This document shows, one piece after another, positions 47,201 through 56,320 of a DNA stretch of 64,000 bases. The DNA is taken from NCBI GenBank assembly GCA_963787185.1, contig CAWBCC010000011.1, forward strand, positions 124,001 through 188,000. Direction: 5' to 3'. The DNA comes from JAJXZP01 sp963787185 (GTDB lineage Bacteria; Spirochaetota; Spirochaetia; Treponematales; Rectinemataceae). The stretch's first letter is position 1. Every line of letters starts with the position of its first letter. Below the pieces are notes generated by a model. The model saw nothing but the letters and a program-made list of their open reading frames with translations. It was not told where the DNA came from and did no database searches. A program made the translations under genes and the position numbers.

Positions 47201-47341
47201 CCGCGCACTCTCCCCGGCCGAAGCGGCGGCGTCCGCCGCGGGCGCGCCGGCCCCGGAGACGGCGACGCCGGAGAGGGCGAAAGCCGCAACGAGCGCAGAA
47301 CTCGCGATCCTGCGCCCCATGCCCCATCGACGACTCTTCAT
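44255..47341 (-). CDS. Two-component-propeller sensor diguanylate cyclase
   Basis: 1028 residues. A signal-anchor (SALVAAFALSGVAVSG) leads to a periplasmic double beta-propeller of about a dozen Reg_prop repeats (GRLWVGTLDGLDRLD, GSLWLGTWNGGISRFD and similar) and a Y_Y_Y domain (YTNLPGGNYTFRVRASNNDG). One membrane helix (ATALYLVLLAAATALIVSRY), a short coiled coil and a C-terminal GGDEF domain follow (DVDFFKAYNDRYG, YGGEEF). The inhibitory site RATD is retained upstream of the GGEEF. It senses an extracellular ligand, typically a carbohydrate in relatives, and makes c-di-GMP. The promoter -10 box ends ten bases before the ATG. Confidence 0.92.
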   Translation of the reverse strand: MKSRRWGMGRRIASSALVAAFALSGVAVSGAGAPAADAAASAGESARSQAPLGRVLFSVLGTRDGLSNSSVSSIVQDRRGFIWFGTQGGLDRYDGYSFKTFDNIPFDPRTLSNDVVQTLYLDGDVLWVGTYGGLNRLDLETERFTVYKNDPCRADSLSDNTVLAVSRDRRGRLWVGTLDGLDRLDEKTGTFVHYDGRPGDPRSLQSNTIRALKLDRAGRLWIGTAGGGLSRYDEERDCFATFRRDPRDPKSLLSDYVMSIDVDSGGSLWLGTWNGGISRFDPDGRSFENHPTPDGRIYTVSATETGVIFAGSWGGGLFEYDEASGRFFIYRADREPGSLSNDMVCSICGDDSGELWLGTNGGGVDGLCRAQRNYRAMVADERGDSFLPGKVDVVRIDRSGALWVGVYNAGLARRDAQTGRWTQYRHDPADPRSLPNDIVTFAFQDSRGRLWFGTDGGLARFDGARGDFSVIRHDGSSDGLSSEIVCAMDENANGYWIGTYSGGLDFLNAKTGRFRHFAHDPRQPSSLSDNLVYCIQHDAKGRLWVGTNHGLDRLEGSSFVRYYYDPSKVSGISDDSIRTMFCDSRGVLWIGTASGGLMRYESETDSFVTYTAKDGLPSDSVVRILEDNDGNLWIATPRGLALYDRAGGVFRGLTVFDDLRNREFFEGAFAAPDGSLYFGALDILYHFPTGRYEYNTHRPPVVLTRIEVDNLPAVLPSAAPMLKRLDLGYRDNTVRFEFAALDFHEPERNRYAYRLEGFDRGWIQAGARHSATYTNLPGGNYTFRVRASNNDGLWNEEGLALSLHVATAPWRSPWATALYLVLLAAATALIVSRYLAIRLRAGSAELAEVKKSLASAEEKIELLSVIDPLTRITNRRRLDEALEQAFAHASRGKESLAVIMIDVDFFKAYNDRYGRRAGDECLRRIAGCMTASLERATDIAARYGGEEFLVLLPNTGIEGALIVAERIRLSVEKIAMAHGESRAAPVVTVSAGCAALRPETGVNAAALVAAADRALFAAKEGGRNRVER

Positions 47342-47351
47342 ACTGCCTCGG

Positions 47352-47379
47352 ATGATACCCGAGCGCGGGGGAAAAACAA
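47352..47379 (-). promoter_or_regulatory. Possible promoter for the propeller-GGDEF gene
   Basis: TTGTTT - 16 - TATCAT on the minus strand. The -10 box ends ten bases before the ATG, giving a very short leader. Confidence 0.4.
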
Positions 47380-47432
47380 TACGAAAATGGTCCCTTTGAA
47401 AATGCGGACGCATGAGCAATTTGAGGGTAGCG

Positions 47433-47461
47433 TTGACCGCCCCGAAAAATCGATGCATACT
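47433..47461 (+). promoter_or_regulatory. sigma70-like promoter for pepT
   Basis: TTGACC - 17 - CATACT, ending eight bases before the ATG. It predicts a leaderless transcript. Confidence 0.55.
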
Positions 47462-47469
47462 CGCCGACT

Positions 47470-48783
47470 ATGAAACCAAGATCGGAACTGCTCTCCCGGC
47501 CCTTCGCGTCCGAACTCGTCGAGCGCTTCGTGCGCTATGTCCAGATAGACTCCACCAGCGACCGCCATGTCGAGGACATACCCTCGACGCCGAACCAATG
47601 GAATATCGCGAAGCTTCTCGTCAAGGAACTCGAGGATCTCGGCGTCGAAGACCTCGTCCTCGACGACCACTGTTATCTCATCGCGCGCCTTCCTCCCGGT
47701 CCCGGCCTCGAGAGCCGCCCCTCGATAGGCTTGATGGCCCACATGGATACGGCGAGCGATGTGCCGGGACAGGACGTGAAACCGCGCGTGGTCGCCGCTT
47801 ACGACGGAGGCCCGCTCGTCCTCGGCTCCGCCCGAAGGTCCGCCGTTTCGGATGCCGCGGATCGGGGTTCCGCGGCATCCGAAACGCTCGTTCTCGATCC
47901 GGCCGAAAATCCCGACCTCGCCGAGCACGCGGGCGATACGATCGTGGTGACCGACGGCAGCACCCTCCTCGGCGCCGACGACAAGGCGGGCATCGCCGAG
48001 ATCATGACCGCGGCGAGGTACATCCTCACGCATGACGACATTCCCCACGGGCCCATCGAGCTCATCTTCACGCCCGACGAGGAAACGGGCAAGGGCATGA
48101 ACCTCTTCCCCCTGCAGAATCTCCGGTCGAAGATCTGCTACACCGTCGACGGAGGAAAGGCGGGCGAGATAGAAGCCGAGTGCTTCAATGCCTATTCCGT
48201 CAATGCCGAGTTCAAAGGGAGGTCGATCCACATAGGCTCCGCGCGCGGAAAGCTCGCCAACGCGGTAGCCATGGCGGGATCCTTCATATCGATGCTGCCG
48301 CGAAGCGAAAGCCCCGAAGCCACGGACGGCTGGTACGGCTACTACTGCCCCCTCGAAATGTCGGGCGGCATCGAGCGCGCCGCGGTCGAGGTCTTTCTGC
48401 GGGACTTCACGCGCGAGGGCATGGACCGCCGGATCGAAACCCTCGGGGCCCTCGCCAAGGCCGTCGAGGCGCAATTTCCCCTGGGATCGGTCGAGCTCAC
48501 CGTCGCCAAGCAGTACCTGAATATGCGCGAAAAGCTCGACGAGCGGCCCGAGGTGCTCGAGCGCCTGATGGAAGCCGCCCGGAGAGCCGGAGCCGAGCCT
48601 TTCGTCATGCCCATCCGCGGCGGCACCGACGGCGCGCGGCTCACCGAGATGGGCGTGCCCACCCCGAACATGTTCACGGGCGGCTACAACTACCACAGCC
48701 GCTATGAATGGGCTTCGCTATCGGACATGGCGCTCGCGACCGACACCCTGCTCGAATTGGTGAACCTCTGGGCGCATGCCTAG
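47470..48783 (+). CDS. pepT: Tripeptide aminopeptidase (peptidase T)
   Basis: 437 residues of the M20B metallopeptidase family, which removes N-terminal residues from tripeptides in the cytoplasm. Zinc-binding motifs are complete: LMAHMDTASD, LLGADDKAGIAEIM and TPDEETGKGM, followed by PIRGGTDGARLTEMG and PNMFTGGYNYHSRYEWASL. Between the second strand region and TIVVTDGSTLLG there is an extra segment (about residues 118-138, GSARRSAVSDAADRGSAAS) not typical of PepT. It is encoded by an 18-bp perfect inverted repeat (47844-47886). No ribosome site is seen; the promoter geometry suggests leaderless translation. Confidence 0.95.
   Translation: MKPRSELLSRPFASELVERFVRYVQIDSTSDRHVEDIPSTPNQWNIAKLLVKELEDLGVEDLVLDDHCYLIARLPPGPGLESRPSIGLMAHMDTASDVPGQDVKPRVVAAYDGGPLVLGSARRSAVSDAADRGSAASETLVLDPAENPDLAEHAGDTIVVTDGSTLLGADDKAGIAEIMTAARYILTHDDIPHGPIELIFTPDEETGKGMNLFPLQNLRSKICYTVDGGKAGEIEAECFNAYSVNAEFKGRSIHIGSARGKLANAVAMAGSFISMLPRSESPEATDGWYGYYCPLEMSGGIERAAVEVFLRDFTREGMDRRIETLGALAKAVEAQFPLGSVELTVAKQYLNMREKLDERPEVLERLMEAARRAGAEPFVMPIRGGTDGARLTEMGVPTPNMFTGGYNYHSRYEWASLSDMALATDTLLELVNLWAHA
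47844..47886. repeat. 18-bp perfect inverted repeat inside pepT
   Basis: Arms 47844-47861 and 47869-47886 are exact reverse complements, with a seven-base loop (TCGGGGT). The hairpin lies in-frame in a segment that looks inserted relative to other peptidase T proteins. Confidence 0.9.
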
Positions 48784-48823
48784 AGGTTAGGCCTCCGGGC
48801 GCAAGCCTAGAGGATAGGATAGG
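48770..48823 (+). repeat. 27-bp tandem duplication of the pepT 3' end
   Basis: GGGCGCATGCCTAGAGG at 48770 (last codons and stop of pepT) recurs as GGGCGCAAGCCTAGAGG at 48797, 27 bases on. The second copy lies outside the gene. It also creates small hairpins (GCCTA/TAGGC and AGCCTA/TAGGCT) that could slow RNA polymerase. Confidence 0.7.
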
Positions 48824-48893
48824 CTAGGCTCGGCTCCCTGAACGAGCGCGGCCCATCGGGCTCGGAAAACGATATCTATTCCTTTCGATTCTA

Positions 48894-48923
48894 TTGACAG
48901 TAACACGGGAGCCGGACTAAACT
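48894..48923 (+). promoter_or_regulatory. sigma70-like promoter of the trp operon
   Basis: TTGACA - 18 - TAAACT in the only AT-rich stretch of the 185-bp gap after pepT. The leader to the trpE ATG is about 40 bases, too short for a trpL peptide with attenuator hairpins or a T-box. Confidence 0.7.
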
Positions 48924-48968
48924 GCATCATATTGCTTCTATCAACAAAATCTCCGGAAGGAAGCATCG

Positions 48969-50429
48969 ATGATTCGCCCCTCTCGTCTCGATTTTCTCAA
49001 AGCTTCCAAGCCGGGACACGTGATCCCGGTGCTCAAGAAGGTCGCGGCCGACCGCATCACCGCCATTGACGCCTACTACGCCCTCGGCGCGTCCTACCTC
49101 CTCGAGTCGGCGGGCGGAGGGAACTTCGGCCGCTATTCCTTCCTCGGAGTGGAACCGGTGGCGCGGCTGTCCATCGAGGGAGGGGTATGCCACCTCCGCG
49201 ATGGAGCCCAGATGAGCGCCTTTTCGACGCCCGATCCGGTCCGCGCCATAGGCGAGCTGCTCCGCGCCCATCCCTTCGCCGGCGAGGGCGACCTCTCTCC
49301 CTTCCCGGGTGGAGCCGTGGGCTATCTCGGCTACGGCGTGGCCCGGCTCTGGGAAAAACTTCCGGACGTTTCGGCCAAGAGCGATCTGGGTCTCCCCGAC
49401 GGGCTCTTCATGATTACGCGCTTCACTCTCGTCTTCGACAATCTGACGCACGATCTCAGTATAATCTGCAATGTCCGCGTCGAGGGCGACCCCGAGGCCG
49501 AGTACGTCGAGGCGATCAAGGGCATAGAAAGGCTCGAAGCCCTGCTCGAGCGTTCCGCGGCGGAAAGGACGGGAGCGCGCGTGCCGATAGCGGCGGGCGG
49601 GCGCCGCACGAATATGGATCGTCCTACCTTCGAGGCGGGCGTCGCACGGGCGAAGAAGCTCATCGAAGAGGGCGAGGTCATCCAGGTCGTGCTCTCGCAG
49701 CGCTTCAGCGTCGATTTCGCGGGCGAACCTTTCGAGATATATCGGGCGCTTCGCTCGCTCAATCCCTCGCCCTACATGTTCTACCTCGATTTTTCGGATT
49801 TCGTCCTGCTCGGCGCCTCGCCCGAAGTGATGGTCCGCGTCGACGGCGGCAAGGCCACGCTCCGCCCCATCGCGGGCACCAGGCGGCGCGGGAAAGATCG
49901 GCTGGAGGACGCGTCCCTGCGCGACGAGCTTCTCGCCGACGAGAAGGAGCGGGCCGAGCACATGATGCTCCTCGATCTGGCGCGCAACGACCTGGGGAGG
50001 ATCGCCAAGCCCGGTACCGTCTCCGTGGACCGCCTGATGGAGGTCGAATTTTACTCGCATGTCATGCACATAGTCTCGGAGGTGTCGGCGGAGATGGGAG
50101 AGGGGGTGGATGTCTTCGATGTGATCCGGGCGGTCTTTCCGGCCGGCACGGTATCGGGCGCGCCCAAGATCCGCGCCATGGAGATCATCGACTCCATCGA
50201 GCCCGATCGGCGCGGATTCTACGCGGGGCTCGTCGGCTACTTCAGCTATCGCGGCGGCTTCGACTCCTGCATAGCGATCCGTTCGGCGATAGTGAAGGAC
50301 GGGAAGCTCCACGTCCAGGCGGGCGCGGGGATCGTGTACGACTCGGATCCGGCGCGCGAGTACGAGGAGACGGTCAACAAGGCCGAAGCCGTCTTCGCCG
50401 CGCTCTCGACGATCGGAGGCCGACCGTGA
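48969..50429 (+). CDS. trpE: Anthranilate synthase component I
   Basis: 486 residues. TrpE converts chorismate to anthranilate using ammonia from TrpG. Family blocks are present: FSFLGVEP-like RYSFLGVEPVARL, PFPGGAVGYLGYG, SPEVMVRVDG, LRPIAGTRRRGKD, DEKERAEHMMLLDLARND and GTVSGAPKIRAMEIID. First gene of the operon, with its own promoter, and GGAAGGAAG six bases before the ATG. The stop overlaps the GTG start of trpGD as GTGA (50426-50429). Confidence 0.96.
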   Translation: MIRPSRLDFLKASKPGHVIPVLKKVAADRITAIDAYYALGASYLLESAGGGNFGRYSFLGVEPVARLSIEGGVCHLRDGAQMSAFSTPDPVRAIGELLRAHPFAGEGDLSPFPGGAVGYLGYGVARLWEKLPDVSAKSDLGLPDGLFMITRFTLVFDNLTHDLSIICNVRVEGDPEAEYVEAIKGIERLEALLERSAAERTGARVPIAAGGRRTNMDRPTFEAGVARAKKLIEEGEVIQVVLSQRFSVDFAGEPFEIYRALRSLNPSPYMFYLDFSDFVLLGASPEVMVRVDGGKATLRPIAGTRRRGKDRLEDASLRDELLADEKERAEHMMLLDLARNDLGRIAKPGTVSVDRLMEVEFYSHVMHIVSEVSAEMGEGVDVFDVIRAVFPAGTVSGAPKIRAMEIIDSIEPDRRGFYAGLVGYFSYRGGFDSCIAIRSAIVKDGKLHVQAGAGIVYDSDPAREYEETVNKAEAVFAALSTIGGRP

Positions 50430-52018
50430 TTCTCATCATCGACAACTACGATTCCTTCACCTACAACCTGGCCCAGGCCTTCATGTCCCTGGGCGAGGAG
50501 GTGAAGGTCTTCCGCAACGACGGGATAACCGCCGACGAGGCCGAGGCCCTCGATTTCGACCGTCTGGTCGTTTCGCCCGGCCCCGGCGTTCCGGAGTCGG
50601 CGGGGAGATCGATCGAACTCATACGGCGCTTCACGGGCAGGAAACCCATTCTCGGCGTATGCCTAGGGCACCAGGCGATCGCCGCGGCCTTCGGCGCGAA
50701 GATCGTGCGGGCCGGACGCATCATGCACGGCAAGGTCGACGAGATAACGCACGACGGAAAGTCCATCTATTCCGACCTGCCCAACCCCTTGCGCGTCATG
50801 CGATACCATTCCCTGGTCGTGAAGCCGGGAACCCTTCCCGAGGACTTCGAGGTGAGTTCGTCCTCTCCCGACGGCGACATCATGGGCATCCGCAACGTCG
50901 CCATGCGCATCGAGGGCGTCCAGTTCCATCCCGAATCTATAGGGACGGAGGAAGGCGGGCGCATCCTCGCGAACTTCCTCTCCGAAGCCAAGGAGAGACC
51001 CACGGCGAAGGCGCTCCTGAAGCGCGTGTTCGCCCGCGAATCGCTCGGCGCCGAGGAGGCGCGGGTCTTCATGGACAGGATCGCCGAAGGATCGGCCAGC
51101 CCTTCCCAGATCGGCGCCTTCCTCGCGGCCGTGACGCTCAGGGGCCCGACCGTGGAGGAGATCGTCGGCTTCGCGGCCTCTCTCAGGGGGCGGGCCCTCG
51201 AGCTCCCTCTGAAGTCGTCGGAGGGACTCATCGATACCTGCGGCACGGGCGGCGATTCCTCGGGGACTTTCAACATTTCCACGACGGCGGCCATCGTGGC
51301 CGCCGGCGCCGGCGCGAAGGTGGCCAAGCACGGCAATCGTTCCGTCACCTCGCGTTCGGGCTCGGCCGACGTGCTCGAGGCGCTCGGCGTCCCGGTGCGG
51401 CTTTCGCCGAGCGCCGCGGTCCGATCTCTGGAAGAGGCGGGCATGGCCTTCCTCTTCGCTCCCGATTACCACCCCGCCTTCAAAAACATCGCCGGCCCCC
51501 GCCGCGAGCTCGGCTTCCGCACTCTCTTCAATATGATGGGTCCCCTCATCAACCCCGCCCGCGTGAAGGCCCAGGTCATCGGCGTCTACGCCCCGGAGCT
51601 CACCGAGACCGTCGCGCGCGTCCTGGTCGAACTGGGGCACACGCGGGCCTTCGTCGTCCACGGCCTCGACGGGGTGGACGAACTCAGCCTGGCCGCGCCG
51701 ACGAGAGTCACCGAGCTCCGCGACGGCTGGCTCAGGACCTGGACGCTCGAGGTCGAAGAGTTCGGTCTCACGCGCTGCAATCAGGCGGACCTCAGGGGAG
51801 GCGACGCCGAGCGGAACGCGCGCATCCTCGAGAGTATCCTCGCCGGGGAGGAAGGACCCAAGCGCGATGTGGCGCTGCTCAATGCAGCCGCCGCGATCGT
51901 CGTCGCCGGAATAGCCTCCGGCCTCCGCGAAGGCATCGAAGCGGCCCGCGCCTCCATCGACTCGGGCGCGGCCTCGCGGGTGCTCGAAGCCCTCCGCGCG
52001 CAGAAGTCGCGCCCGTGA
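50426..52018 (+). CDS. trpGD: Fused anthranilate synthase component II / anthranilate phosphoribosyltransferase
   Basis: 530 residues with two enzymes in one chain. Residues 1-190 form the glutamine amidotransferase TrpG: IIDNYDSFTYNL, nucleophile in GVCLGHQAIA, catalytic His in GVQFHPES. From about 200 the chain is TrpD, which adds phosphoribose to anthranilate: DTCGTGGDSSGTFNIST, KHGNRSVTSRSGSADVLE and HGLDGVDE. It starts at GTG behind GGAGG, overlapping trpE by four bases. The fusion fixes a 1:1 ratio of the first two activities, as in enteric bacteria. Confidence 0.95.
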   Translation: MILIIDNYDSFTYNLAQAFMSLGEEVKVFRNDGITADEAEALDFDRLVVSPGPGVPESAGRSIELIRRFTGRKPILGVCLGHQAIAAAFGAKIVRAGRIMHGKVDEITHDGKSIYSDLPNPLRVMRYHSLVVKPGTLPEDFEVSSSSPDGDIMGIRNVAMRIEGVQFHPESIGTEEGGRILANFLSEAKERPTAKALLKRVFARESLGAEEARVFMDRIAEGSASPSQIGAFLAAVTLRGPTVEEIVGFAASLRGRALELPLKSSEGLIDTCGTGGDSSGTFNISTTAAIVAAGAGAKVAKHGNRSVTSRSGSADVLEALGVPVRLSPSAAVRSLEEAGMAFLFAPDYHPAFKNIAGPRRELGFRTLFNMMGPLINPARVKAQVIGVYAPELTETVARVLVELGHTRAFVVHGLDGVDELSLAAPTRVTELRDGWLRTWTLEVEEFGLTRCNQADLRGGDAERNARILESILAGEEGPKRDVALLNAAAAIVVAGIASGLREGIEAARASIDSGAASRVLEALRAQKSRP

Positions 52019-52905
52019 GCGGCCCGGGCATTCTGGGGGCCATCGCCTCCGAACGCGCGGCCGACGTCCGGCTCGCGAAGAAGTCGAGGCCCGAAGCTTC
52101 GCTTTCCCGCGAAGCCTCCGCTCCGCGGCCCCTCTTTCGCGGAGGCGGCGGTGTCGTCCTCATCGCCGAATGCAAGCGGGCCTCACCCTCGCGCGGACTG
52201 CTCGTCGAGCGCTACGAAAGCGCGCGCATCGCGGCCGCCTACGAACGGGGCGGCGCGAACGCGATATCGGTGCTCACGGAGCCGCGGCATTTCCTCGGTT
52301 CCGACGCGGACCTCTCGGCGGTCAGGGCCGCCACGGGGCTGCCCGTCCTCCGCAAGGACTTCATTGTCGACGCCTACCAGATACGCGAGGCCTGGGCCAT
52401 CGGCGCCGACGCCCTCCTCCTCATAGCGGCCCTCCTCGACCGGACGAGAATCGCCGAGTTCGCCGCCTGCGCCCGCGCCCTCGGCATGGAGACGCTTCTC
52501 GAGATCCACGGCGAGGAAGAGCTCGAGCTCGCCGCCGCGGCCGCCGACCTGGTGGACGCGGTCGGAGTCAACTCCCGCGAGCTTTCCAGCTTCGCCATGG
52601 ACGCCTCGCGCCCGTCGCGCCTCGCCGCCCGCCTCGATTCGATCCTGCCCCGGGGCCTGCGCCGGGTGGCCGAGTCGGGGCTCAGGAGCGGCGACGAGGC
52701 GGCCGCCCTGAGGCGGCTCGGCTACGACGCCTTTCTCGTCGGCGAGCATTTCGTCACCGCGGAGGATCCGGAGGAGACCGTCCGCGAATTCGTGGCGCGG
52801 GTTCGAGCGGCGAGCCCGGGACGCGAGCCCGCGATCGAAGCGCGAGCCTCCGGGGTGGGACTCGCCGGAACGTCCGAAGGAGGACCACAGTGCGCCCGAG
52901 AGTGA
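52015..52905 (+). CDS. trpC: Indole-3-glycerol phosphate synthase
   Basis: 296 residues, (beta/alpha)8 barrel. Motifs: LIAECKRASPSRG (with the catalytic lysine), ISVLTEPRHFLGS, LPVLRKDFIVDAYQI, TLLEIHGEEEL, GVNSRELSSF and RVAESGLRSGDE. It catalyses ring closure of carboxyphenylaminodeoxyribulose phosphate. It starts at GTG overlapping the trpGD stop by four bases. The final 30 residues extend past the barrel and overlap the trpF start by 16 bases. Confidence 0.95.
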   Translation: MSGPGILGAIASERAADVRLAKKSRPEASLSREASAPRPLFRGGGGVVLIAECKRASPSRGLLVERYESARIAAAYERGGANAISVLTEPRHFLGSDADLSAVRAATGLPVLRKDFIVDAYQIREAWAIGADALLLIAALLDRTRIAEFAACARALGMETLLEIHGEEELELAAAAADLVDAVGVNSRELSSFAMDASRPSRLAARLDSILPRGLRRVAESGLRSGDEAAALRRLGYDAFLVGEHFVTAEDPEETVREFVARVRAASPGREPAIEARASGVGLAGTSEGGPQCARE

Positions 52906-53599
52906 AGATCTGCGGCATCACCCGCTTCGACGACGCCGCTCTGGCGCTCGGACTCGGCGCGGACGAAATCGGCTTCGTCTTCGCGGCCTCGCCCAGGCGC
53001 ATAGCCCCCGAAGAAGCCGCCTCGATCGTCGAGCGGCTCGATCGGAAAGGATGGCTCGGAGGGAAAAGGACGGTCGGAGTCTTCGTCAACGAAAGGCCCG
53101 AAGAGATGGCTCGCATCGTCGCCCTCGTCGGTCTGGACGCCGTCCAGGTCCACGGCGACGAGAGTCCGGAAGACTGCGCCGCCTTCGGCTTCCCCTGGTA
53201 CAGGGCTCTGAGGATCGGCTCGGAAGAGGAGGCGCTCTCGCGTTGCGCGGAGCCGTGGCATTGTCCGCGCATCCTCGTGGACGCGGCCGTCCGCGGAGCC
53301 TACGGCGGTACCGGACTCCGCCTCCTGCCGGCGGCCGCGCGCGCGGCCGCCGGAGCGACGCGCCTGGCGGGAAAGGATTTCTTCCTCGCGGGCGGCATCA
53401 CCCCCGACAACGTCGCCGAGATCCTCGCGGCCGTCGGGCCCGATGGCATCGATCTGAGCTCGGGCGTGGAGGAGAGGCCCGGCAGGAAATCGCGACCCGG
53501 ACTGGAGCGGCTTTTCGCCGAGATCGCCCGCTCCGAGGGCCGAATCGAACGCGGCGCGGGGAGCGGGCGTTCCCGCGCGCGGGAGGGGGAGGCGCAGTC

Positions 53600-53603
<4 letters not shown>
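52890..53603 (+). CDS. trpF: Phosphoribosylanthranilate isomerase
   Basis: 237 residues. RVKICGITRFDDA carries the catalytic cysteine, and later motifs are GFVFAASPRRI, DAVQVHGDE, LVDAAVRGAYGGTG and FLAGGITPDNV with DLSSGVE. It isomerises phosphoribosylanthranilate. The GTG start is inside the trpC 3' end with GGAGG six bases upstream. The last 25 residues are a basic, low-complexity tail absent from most TrpF proteins. It overlaps trpB by GTGA (53600-53603). Confidence 0.94.
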
Positions 53604-54840
<1,237 letters not shown>

Positions 54841-54844
<4 letters not shown>

Positions 54845-55704
54845 GAGGGATCGACAGACTCCGCGCCCGGCTCGAAGGATCGGAGGATATGAAGCTGATG
54901 ATCCATTCGGTCTGCGGCTATCCCGACATCGAGACATCCCTGCGCATTTTCCGCGCTCTGGCCGGCTCGGGAGCCGACATCATCGAGGCTCAGCTGCCCT
55001 TTTCGGATCCCTCGGCCGACGGTCCCCTGATCGTCGAGGCCAATCACGCGGCCCTGCGCGGCGGCGCGACCACCGAGGCCTGTTTCGAGATGCTGGACAG
55101 GCTCAGAAGATCGGTCGACGTGCCTATCGTCGTGATGAGCTATGTCAATCCTCTCTTCTCGTACGGCATAAAGCGGGCCGTCGAGCGCATGGCGGCGATC
55201 GGCCTCGACGGCATGATCGTCCCCGACTACCCCGACGACGAGCCCGAGCTGGGCCTCGACCGACTCGGCGAGGATGCCGGACTCGCCTTCGTTCCGCTCA
55301 TCGCTCCCTCGACCGACCTCGATCGCGCGATGCGCCTCGCGGGTCGCGTCTCCTCGCCGCTGCTCTACGCCGTGCTGCGCCCCGGCGTCACCGGACGCGC
55401 CACGGAGATAGACACCGTAGCGGCCGAACGCCTCGCCCGACTCCGCGAGCGCACCGGAAAGTTCGTAGGCGCGGGCTTCGGTATCGGCAGGCGCGCACAG
55501 GTAGAGGCCCTCCGCGGCCGTGCCGACTGTGCCATAGTCGGAAGCGCATTGCTCGCGGCAATCATGACTGCCGCGAAGCTCACCGATCCATCGTATCGTG
55601 CCGATCCATCGTATCGTGCCGATCCATCGTATCATGCTGATCCGGCGGAGGCGGCGGGCGCGTTTCTGCGCGGGCTCGTCCCTCCGCGACTGCGGGAGAC
55701 ATAG
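54841..55704 (+). CDS. trpA: Tryptophan synthase alpha chain
   Basis: 287 residues. Cleaves indole-glycerol phosphate to indole, channelled to TrpB. The catalytic Glu49 (in IIEAQLPFSDP) and Asp60 (in SADGP) stand at the same positions as in the enteric enzyme. VMSYVNPLFSYG and FVGAGFGIGRRAQVE also match. Residues about 249-266 are three copies of DPSYRA/DPSYHA from an 18-bp repeat, a surface insertion near the C-terminus. Last gene of the operon; no strong terminator follows. Confidence 0.95.
55585..55638 (+). repeat. 18-bp tandem repeat (x3) in trpA
   Basis: GATCCATCGTATCGTGCC is repeated twice exactly, then once with two changes, encoding DPSYRA, DPSYRA, DPSYHA. In-frame expansion. Confidence 0.9.
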
Positions 55705-55776
55705 CCGACGCCTTCTATATCAGGGATTTGCGCGAAGAGCGCCGGCGATCGACTCTTGAAATCGGTTCAAGCGACT

Positions 55777-56199
55777 TCAACCCTCGCAGTTCTGCCGTAG
55801 AAGATACTTATCCTCTAAAGTTTCCTTCCAAAGCGATAGATAGTTCCTCTGAAATCCCGGAATGGAAGCCTTGTAATACCGGACATTTCGATGTTCCTCG
55901 GACCTTTCCTTGCAATATGGAACGAATGAAAAATCGTCATTCGCGACATGGACAACGGTAAAAACCGTTTCATCGTCTTTCAGATATTCCAATATCGTAT
56001 TCGCCCCAGTCACTTCCTCGACGTACTTTAGAGTAGACTTCGCGGATATCAGAGCTGATTTGGAAAAGAAGAAAAAATTATGGAAAGTGGGAACGGACTC
56101 GATCATGATTCGCAAATTTTCCAACACTTCCCTATTTTCGCCATTCTGCATTCTTTCGATCTTATGGTTCAGGATCTCCAGGGCAGCCTCTTTCGTCAT
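55777..56199 (-). CDS. Hypothetical protein, 140 residues, AT-rich gene
   Basis: I do not recognise it. The composition is clearly poorer in GC than the surrounding genes, and the encoded protein is rich in Lys, Glu, Asn and Phe (FHNFFFFSKSALISAKS; LKDDETVFTVVHVANDDFSF). There is no signal peptide; FFFF is too short for a membrane helix. It sits between the trp operon (convergent) and the 129-bp repeat array. A GGGGG lies eight bases before the ATG as a poor ribosome site. Base usage and isolation suggest recent acquisition; a toxin, antitoxin or small phage-type protein is possible but unsupported. Confidence 0.6.
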   Translation of the reverse strand: MTKEAALEILNHKIERMQNGENREVLENLRIMIESVPTFHNFFFFSKSALISAKSTLKYVEEVTGANTILEYLKDDETVFTVVHVANDDFSFVPYCKERSEEHRNVRYYKASIPGFQRNYLSLWKETLEDKYLLRQNCEG

Positions 56200-56320
56200 A
56201 AATGCCCCCGTAAACGAAGCTTACGCATAATTTCATCATACTTTGGCCGATCGTCAAGGACTCCAATCGACATACCGCCGCTTAGCGTTTCACGCACATG
56301 GCGATTCCCATCCGCCGCCG
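56200..56320. other. Spacer with degenerate end of the repeat array
   Basis: The first 90 bases are AT-rich upstream sequence of the hypothetical gene. From about 56290, CACGCACATGG...CCCATCCGCCGCCG is a decayed copy of the final part of the 129-bp repeat unit. No gene is seen. Confidence 0.6.

Noticed and set aside
48924..48968. trp leader peptide, attenuator or T-box
   Set aside because: Only about 45 bases lie between the -10 box and the ATG, with no tryptophan codons or paired stems.
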